A DNA stretch of 64,000 bases from Actinomycetota bacterium (GTDB taxonomy: Bacteria > Actinomycetota > Coriobacteriia > Anaerosomatales > Anaerosomataceae): contig RCMX01000001.1 of assembly GCA_004348925.1 (NCBI GenBank), positions 257,649 through 321,648 of the forward strand, given 5' to 3'. Position 1 is the first letter of the stretch. Every line of letters starts with the position of its first letter. Under the pieces are notes generated by a model, which was given only the letters and a program-made list of their open reading frames with translations, made no database searches and was not told where the DNA came from. Below are positions 58,552 to 64,000 of this stretch, piece after piece. The translations under genes and the position numbers were made by a program.

Positions 58552-59475
58552 GTGTCATTCACGGCCGAGGTCAAAGACGAGCTCTCGCGGGTCGAGCCGA
58601 AGCGCGCGTGTTGTCCGCGCGCCGAGCTCTCGGCTCTCGTTCGCGTTGAGGGCACCCTTCACTTCACCGGCAATGAGCGCTTTCGCCTGGAGATCGCCAC
58701 GGAGACTGCGCCCGTGGCCCGCAAGGCGATCAAACTGCTGCACAGCATCTACGAGCTCACCACCGAGCTGACCGTCCGCCGCTCGGTGTTGCACAAGTCC
58801 AACAACTACCTCATCACGGTTCCCGCGCAACCGAAGCTCGCACAGGCGCTGCACGACATGGGCATCCTTGACGACGCGCTCACGCCCAGCCACGGCATTC
58901 CGCGCTGGCTCGTCAAGAGAGACTGTTGCGCCATCTCGTACCTGCGCGGCGCGTTCCTCGGCGGAGGGTTCGTCGCTGACCCGCACGGCGACTTCCACTT
59001 CGAGCTCACCGCTGAGTCCGAGCAGGTCGCCGAAGACCTCACGACGATCATGGCTCGCTTCGACATCAACGCGCGGATCACGCAGCGCCGCGGCACCTAC
59101 GCTGTGTACCTCAAGGGCGCCGAGCCGATCGTCACGTTCCTGGCGCTCGTCGGCGCACACCACGCGCTGCTTCGCACCGAGGATGTCCGCATTATCAAAG
59201 GCGTGCGCAACGACGTGAACCGTCTGGTGAACGCCGAGACCGCGAATCTGCAGAAGAGCGCTGAGGCGGCCATGACGCAGGTCGAGGCGATCCGACGGCT
59301 TGCGTCTTCGCGTGGTCTCGAAAGCCTGCCGCCGGCACTGCAGGAGCTTGCGGCGCTGCGTCTGGAGAACCCCGACGCGAGCCTGCGCGAGCTGGGCGAA
59401 CTTGCGGAGCCACCGCTCTCCAAGTCCGCTGTCTACCATCGTATCCGGCGTCTGGAAGAGCTCGCCTCGGAGTAG
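58552..59475 (+). CDS. whiA: Sporulation/cell-division regulator WhiA
   Basis: 307 residues from GTG 58552, directly after the yvcK stop. SFTAEVKDELSRVEPKRACC begins the N-terminal half, which is a degenerate LAGLIDADG homing-endonuclease fold (SYLRGAFLGGGFVADPHGDF). The C-terminal half is a helix-turn-helix (DASLRELGELAEPPLSKSAV then YHRIRRLEELA). WhiA is a DNA-binding regulator of cell division in actinobacteria, with FtsZ among its targets in Streptomyces. Wide occurrence outside sporulating species suggests a general division role here. Confidence 0.95.
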   Translation: MSFTAEVKDELSRVEPKRACCPRAELSALVRVEGTLHFTGNERFRLEIATETAPVARKAIKLLHSIYELTTELTVRRSVLHKSNNYLITVPAQPKLAQALHDMGILDDALTPSHGIPRWLVKRDCCAISYLRGAFLGGGFVADPHGDFHFELTAESEQVAEDLTTIMARFDINARITQRRGTYAVYLKGAEPIVTFLALVGAHHALLRTEDVRIIKGVRNDVNRLVNAETANLQKSAEAAMTQVEAIRRLASSRGLESLPPALQELAALRLENPDASLRELGELAEPPLSKSAVYHRIRRLEELASE

Positions 59476-59512
59476 CTGCTGCGCGGGGGTGCTGTTACGT
59501 CGCGGTTTCGGC

Positions 59513-59518
59513 TACTAT
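59513..59518 (+). promoter_or_regulatory. Possible -10 of the gapA operon
   Basis: TACTAT, about 63 bases before GTG 59581; the -35 is not clear. The leader holds no strong structure. Confidence 0.35.
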
Positions 59519-59580
59519 TCGGAGCGTGGTCCGTAGCGGCCCGGCATTTATCCGTTCGGGTTTTGAGGAGGGGTTGGCTC

Positions 59581-60582
<1,002 letters not shown>

Positions 60583-60598
60583 CTCGATCTCACCTGCA

Positions 60599-60620
60599 GC
60601 GGGCGCGGAAACGCGCCCGC
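60599..60620 (+). terminator. Perfect GAAA-capped hairpin between gapA and pgk
   Basis: GCGGGCGCG (60599-60607), loop GAAA, CGCGCCCGC (60612-60620). Very stable, but followed by only scattered Ts, so it may act as an attenuator or an mRNA stabiliser/processing site within the glycolytic operon rather than as a full stop. Confidence 0.5.
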
Positions 60621-60653
60621 TGTCGTGTCCGGTACCGACTACGCGGAGGGACC

Positions 60654-61847
60654 ATGTTCTCCAAGAAGACCGTGAAAGACGTCGACGTCCGCGGCAAGCG
60701 TGTGCTCGTGCGAGTCGACTTCAACGTCCCGCTCTCCGAGGGATCCGTCACTGACGACACCAGGGTGCGGGCCGCGCTTCCCACGCTGCGTTACCTTGTC
60801 GACCACGGGGCGCGCGTGATCGTCATGAGCCATCTCGGCCGTCCCAAGGGCGAGCCGGATCCGCAGTTCAGCCTTCGGCCCGTTCGCCGGGTGCTGCAGC
60901 GCCTCCTCGGCCGCAACGTCGTCTTCGTGGACGACATCGTAGGAGCCGAGGCGCACGAGGCGGTCGACCGCATGGTCGATGGCGAGATCATCATGCTCGA
61001 GAACGTGCGGTTCAATCCCGGCGAGAAGGCGAACGACCCGGGGTTTGCGAAGGCGCTCGCTTCGCTTGCGGACATCTACGTGAACGATGCATTCGGTGCG
61101 GCGCACCGCGCTCATGCTTCAACCGCCGGAGTCGCGCAGTTCTTGCCGGCGTACGCGGGGCTGCTGCTCGCGCGCGAAGTCGAGACGCTTACCTCGATGC
61201 TCACCGACCCCGAGCGCCCGTTCGTGGCGATTCTCGGTGGTTCGAAGGTCTCGGACAAGATCGGCGTGATTGATCGGATGCTCGACTGCGTCGATTCGCT
61301 CCTTATCGGCGGCGGGATGTGCTTCACGTTCCTGGTCGCCAAGGGCGTTGACGTAGGCCGCTCGCTCGTCGAGGAAGAGTGGATCGAGCCCGCCAGGCAG
61401 ATGATGGAGAAGGCGCTCACGCGCGATGTGGAGATCATGCTGCCGGTCGACTTCGTCGTCGCCGAGGCGATCGAGCACGACTCCGAGACGAAGGTCGTTG
61501 GCCGAGAGGAGATTCCCTCGGAGATGATGGGTCTCGATATCGGGCCGACCACAAGCGAGCTGTTCAAGGGCGCGATCGGTGGAGCGCGGACCATCTTCTG
61601 GAACGGCCCGATGGGCGTGTTCGAGATGAAGCCGTTCGAGACCGGGACGCGCGAGGTCGCCATGGCGGTCGCGCGCAACAACCGCGCCGTCTCGGTCATC
61701 GGTGGCGGCGATTCGGTCGCGGCGCTCAAGAAGTTTGATCTAGAGGAGCGCGTGACGTTCGTCTCCACTGGCGGTGGCGCTTCGATGAAGCTGCTCGAGG
61801 GCACGACGCTTCCGGGCGTCGAGGCGCTCATGGACAAAGACGCGTAG
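60654..61847 (+). CDS. pgk: Phosphoglycerate kinase
   Basis: 397 residues from ATG 60654 (GCGGAGGGA as SD); the frame open from 60510 lies inside gapA and is rejected. Hallmarks: KRVLVRVDFNVPLSEG, the 3-phosphoglycerate pocket MSHLGRPKGEPDPQFSLRPV, VDRMVDGEIIMLENVRF, AILGGSKVSDKIGVIDRML, and the nucleotide loop SVIGGGDSVAALKKF. It makes ATP from 1,3-bisphosphoglycerate. Full length. Confidence 0.97.
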   Translation: MFSKKTVKDVDVRGKRVLVRVDFNVPLSEGSVTDDTRVRAALPTLRYLVDHGARVIVMSHLGRPKGEPDPQFSLRPVRRVLQRLLGRNVVFVDDIVGAEAHEAVDRMVDGEIIMLENVRFNPGEKANDPGFAKALASLADIYVNDAFGAAHRAHASTAGVAQFLPAYAGLLLAREVETLTSMLTDPERPFVAILGGSKVSDKIGVIDRMLDCVDSLLIGGGMCFTFLVAKGVDVGRSLVEEEWIEPARQMMEKALTRDVEIMLPVDFVVAEAIEHDSETKVVGREEIPSEMMGLDIGPTTSELFKGAIGGARTIFWNGPMGVFEMKPFETGTREVAMAVARNNRAVSVIGGGDSVAALKKFDLEERVTFVSTGGGASMKLLEGTTLPGVEALMDKDA

Positions 61848-61867
61848 CACCGGGAAAGGGGAGCGCC

Positions 61868-62647
61868 ATGGAGCGCCGCATGATGGTCGCCGGCAACTGG
61901 AAGATGTACACCACCTCGGGCGAGGGAGCGGTGCTCGTCCAGGATATCGCCGAGGAGCTTGAGCGCGAGCTCGACGACGATGCGATCGATGTGGTCGTCT
62001 GCCCGCCGTTCACGGGCATCAAAGCCGTCTCGACGGTGATCGAACTCGATCACCTCAACATGGGGCTTGGTGCGCAGGATATGTTCTGGGAGGCCGAGGG
62101 CGCGTTCACCGGAGCCGTCTCGGCGCGCATGCTCACCGAACTGCGTTGCACCCACGTGATCGTCGGTCACTCCGAGCGCCGCGAGTTCTTCGGTGAGACC
62201 GACGAGACGGTCAACAAGAAGGTCCGTGCCGTCTTCGCCGCCGGGATGACGCCGATCATGTGCTGTGGCGAGACGCTCGCGACGCGTGACGCGCTCGAGA
62301 CCGACTCGTTCATCCGGGCACAGGTCATGGCTGGCGCCGCCGGTCTCTCTGCTGAGGAAGCCGCGCGTCTTGTCATCGCCTACGAGCCGATCTGGGCGAT
62401 CGGTTCCGGCCGCACCCCCACGCCCGAGTCCGCCAACGACGTCACTCGAGCCATCCGCGCGACCATCGGCGCGATGTACGGACCTCCCGCGGCGATGCAG
62501 GTTCGCGTGCTCTACGGCGGGTCGGTGAAACCGGAGAACGCGAGCATGTTCTTCTCGGAGCCCGACATCGACGGCGCGCTCGTGGGTGGTGCCGCGCTCA
62601 AGGCCGATTCTTTCTCGGCCATCGCGAAGGCGGCATGCGGGAAGTGA
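61868..62647 (+). CDS. tpiA: Triosephosphate isomerase
   Basis: 259 residues from ATG 61868, 20 bases after pgk. Active-site residues: Asn and Lys in VAGNWKMYTT, electrophilic His in HVIVGHSERREFFGE, and the catalytic Glu in VIAYEPIWAIGSG; the phosphate loop is VLYGGSVKPEN. It interconverts dihydroxyacetone phosphate and glyceraldehyde-3-phosphate. The stop overlaps the gpmI start. Confidence 0.97.
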   Translation: MERRMMVAGNWKMYTTSGEGAVLVQDIAEELERELDDDAIDVVVCPPFTGIKAVSTVIELDHLNMGLGAQDMFWEAEGAFTGAVSARMLTELRCTHVIVGHSERREFFGETDETVNKKVRAVFAAGMTPIMCCGETLATRDALETDSFIRAQVMAGAAGLSAEEAARLVIAYEPIWAIGSGRTPTPESANDVTRAIRATIGAMYGPPAAMQVRVLYGGSVKPENASMFFSEPDIDGALVGGAALKADSFSAIAKAACGK

Positions 62648-64000
62648 CCACCCCCGTCGCACTGGTGATCATGGATGGGTTCGGGCTTGGCACGCCCGGT
62701 CCCGGCAACGCCATCACCGAGGCGAACACGCCCAATCTCGACCGGCTCTTCGCCGAGTGCCCGTGGGCACCGCTTGAGGCATCCGGTGAAGCTGTCGGCC
62801 TTCCGGACGGCCAAATGGGCAACTCCGAGGTCGGACATCTCAACATCGGCGCCGGACGCGTGGTCTACCAGGAGCTGACGCGCATCTGCAAGGCCATAAG
62901 CGACGGCTCGCTTGCGAAGAACGAGGTGCTGGCAACCGCAATGGATGCAGCTATCGCCAGCGGTGGTGCCGTGCATTTCATGGGGCTCCTCTCCGACGGC
63001 GGCGTGCACAGCCATCAGGAGCACCTCTACGCGCTCGTTCGCATGGCGGCGTCACGCGGCGCGAGCCGCATCTTCGTCCATGCGTTCCTTGATGGCCGAG
63101 ACGTTCCGCCGCATAGCGGTCTCGGCTTCATCGAGCAGCTGGAGTCCGTGCTCGCCGAGGTCGGCGTCGGACGCATCGCGACGGTGATGGGCCGCTACTA
63201 CGCGATGGATCGGGACAGGCGATGGGAGCGCGTCGAGCGGGCGTGGGCCGCGATGGCGGTTGGCGAGGGGACACAGGCAGCATCGGCCGCGGAGGCCGTC
63301 TCGGCGTCGTACGCGGACGGCATCACCGACGAGTTCGTCGTGCCGACGGTCGTCTGCGAAGGCGGTCTGCCCGATGGCACGCTCGCTGATGGTGATGCGC
63401 TCGTCTTCTTCAACTTCAGACCGGACCGGGCGCGCGAGATCACACGCGCCTTCGTGGACCCTGCGTTCGACGGTTTTCCTCGCCTGACTCAGCCCAGGCT
63501 CCATTTCGTGTGCCTGACGGACTACGATCCGACGATCCTTGCGCCGGTCGCCTTCGCCAAAGACCTTCCGTGCTGCGTTCTCGCGGACGTTCTCGCGGAC
63601 GCGGGACTGCGCCAACTCCATATCGCCGAGACCGAGAAGTACGCGCACGTGACGTTCTTCCTGAACGGCGGCGCCGAGGCTCCAAAGGCGGGAGAGGAAC
63701 GGGTGCTCGTACCGAGTCCGCACGTACCCACGTACGATTCGCTGCCCGAGATGAGCGAGCCGGAGGTGACCCGCTTGCTGGTGGAGGCGATCGAAGCGCG
63801 GCGAGCGGACTTCTACGTGGTCAACTACGCCAACTGCGACATGGTCGGACACACCGGCGTTTCCGCGGCGGCCGTCCGGGCCGTCGAGGCCGTCGATGAC
63901 GGGGTCGGTCGCGTCGCCCGCGCCATCGCGGCGCTTGGTGGCGTTCTTATCGTGACTGCCGATCATGGCAACGCAGAGCGGATGACAGAACCGGATGGCA
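62644..64000 (+). CDS. gpmI: 2,3-bisphosphoglycerate-independent phosphoglycerate mutase (3' end outside window)
   Basis: At least 452 residues, still open at the right edge. I use GTG 62644, which overlaps the tpiA stop as GTGA; ATG 62635 is an alternative in the same frame. The metalloenzyme parts are visible: VALVIMDGFGLG (metal Asp), the catalytic Ser loop GQMGNSEVGHLNIGAGR, GLLSDGGVHSHQEHLYAL, FLDGRDVPP, the metal-binding NYANCDMVGHTG and TADHGNAERM near the cut end. It is the Mn-dependent, cofactor-independent mutase, alkaline phosphatase superfamily, converting 3- to 2-phosphoglycerate. Confidence 0.95.
   Translation, partial: MTTPVALVIMDGFGLGTPGPGNAITEANTPNLDRLFAECPWAPLEASGEAVGLPDGQMGNSEVGHLNIGAGRVVYQELTRICKAISDGSLAKNEVLATAMDAAIASGGAVHFMGLLSDGGVHSHQEHLYALVRMAASRGASRIFVHAFLDGRDVPPHSGLGFIEQLESVLAEVGVGRIATVMGRYYAMDRDRRWERVERAWAAMAVGEGTQAASAAEAVSASYADGITDEFVVPTVVCEGGLPDGTLADGDALVFFNFRPDRAREITRAFVDPAFDGFPRLTQPRLHFVCLTDYDPTILAPVAFAKDLPCCVLADVLADAGLRQLHIAETEKYAHVTFFLNGGAEAPKAGEERVLVPSPHVPTYDSLPEMSEPEVTRLLVEAIEARRADFYVVNYANCDMVGHTGVSAAAVRAVEAVDDGVGRVARAIAALGGVLIVTADHGNAERMTEPDG

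Overview
The window is high-GC bacterial DNA, most likely from an anaerobic member of the Actinomycetota (Coriobacteriia or OPB41-like). This placement is inference. It rests on the rapZ–yvcK–whiA block, a GlnR-like orphan regulator next to glnA, a split archaeal-type glutamate synthase, LarE, type-2 cell-wall-binding repeats, LexA-box style SOS control, many GTG starts and several apparently leaderless genes. I saw no rRNA, tRNA or CRISPR array.

Region 1 (1–8.5 kb) is accessory DNA. A large RHS/YD-repeat protein enters from the left edge. Behind it lie two displaced copies of its 3' core, each linked or once linked to a different C-terminal tip and to a small membrane protein that may be an immunity gene. 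One orphan tip is broken by an 11-bp tandem duplication. The other is a remnant beside an IS481-type element with perfect 26-bp ends and a frameshifted transposase. A VapC/RHH toxin–antitoxin pair and a GNAT remnant close the region.

Region 2 (8.5–21.8 kb) holds a four-gene glutamate synthase cluster headed by an HdrBC-like iron-sulfur protein, an Arr rifamycin ADP-ribosyltransferase, small membrane proteins, a flavodoxin, a TetR-controlled membrane-protein pair, an MBL-fold enzyme, a GNAT enzyme, glnA and glnR. Region 3 (21.8–33 kb) holds a methyltransferase, polA, a two-component system, an ABC exporter and a large secreted subtilase. Region 4 (33–47.4 kb) holds rpsA, coaE, a lytic transglycosylase, uvrB, an MFS transporter, a metal P-type ATPase that appears to contain selenocysteine, crcB, an ABC1 kinase, larE and acs. 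Region 5 (47.3–64 kb) holds amtB–glnB–glnD, uvrA–uvrC, a holin-like protein, rapZ–yvcK–whiA and the glycolytic run gapA–pgk–tpiA–gpmI, the last cut by the right edge.

Two themes link the regions. First, nitrogen assimilation: the direct repeat GAAAC-N6-GAAAC (or its complement) lies upstream of the glutamate synthase cluster, of glnA and of amtB–glnB–glnD, and a GlnR-like regulator follows glnA, so one regulon probably covers ammonium uptake, sensing and the GS/GOGAT cycle. Second, recoding: an in-frame TGA at 40147 falls exactly on the first cysteine position of a heavy-metal-binding motif and is followed by a SECIS-like hairpin, pointing to a selenocysteine-containing metal pump.
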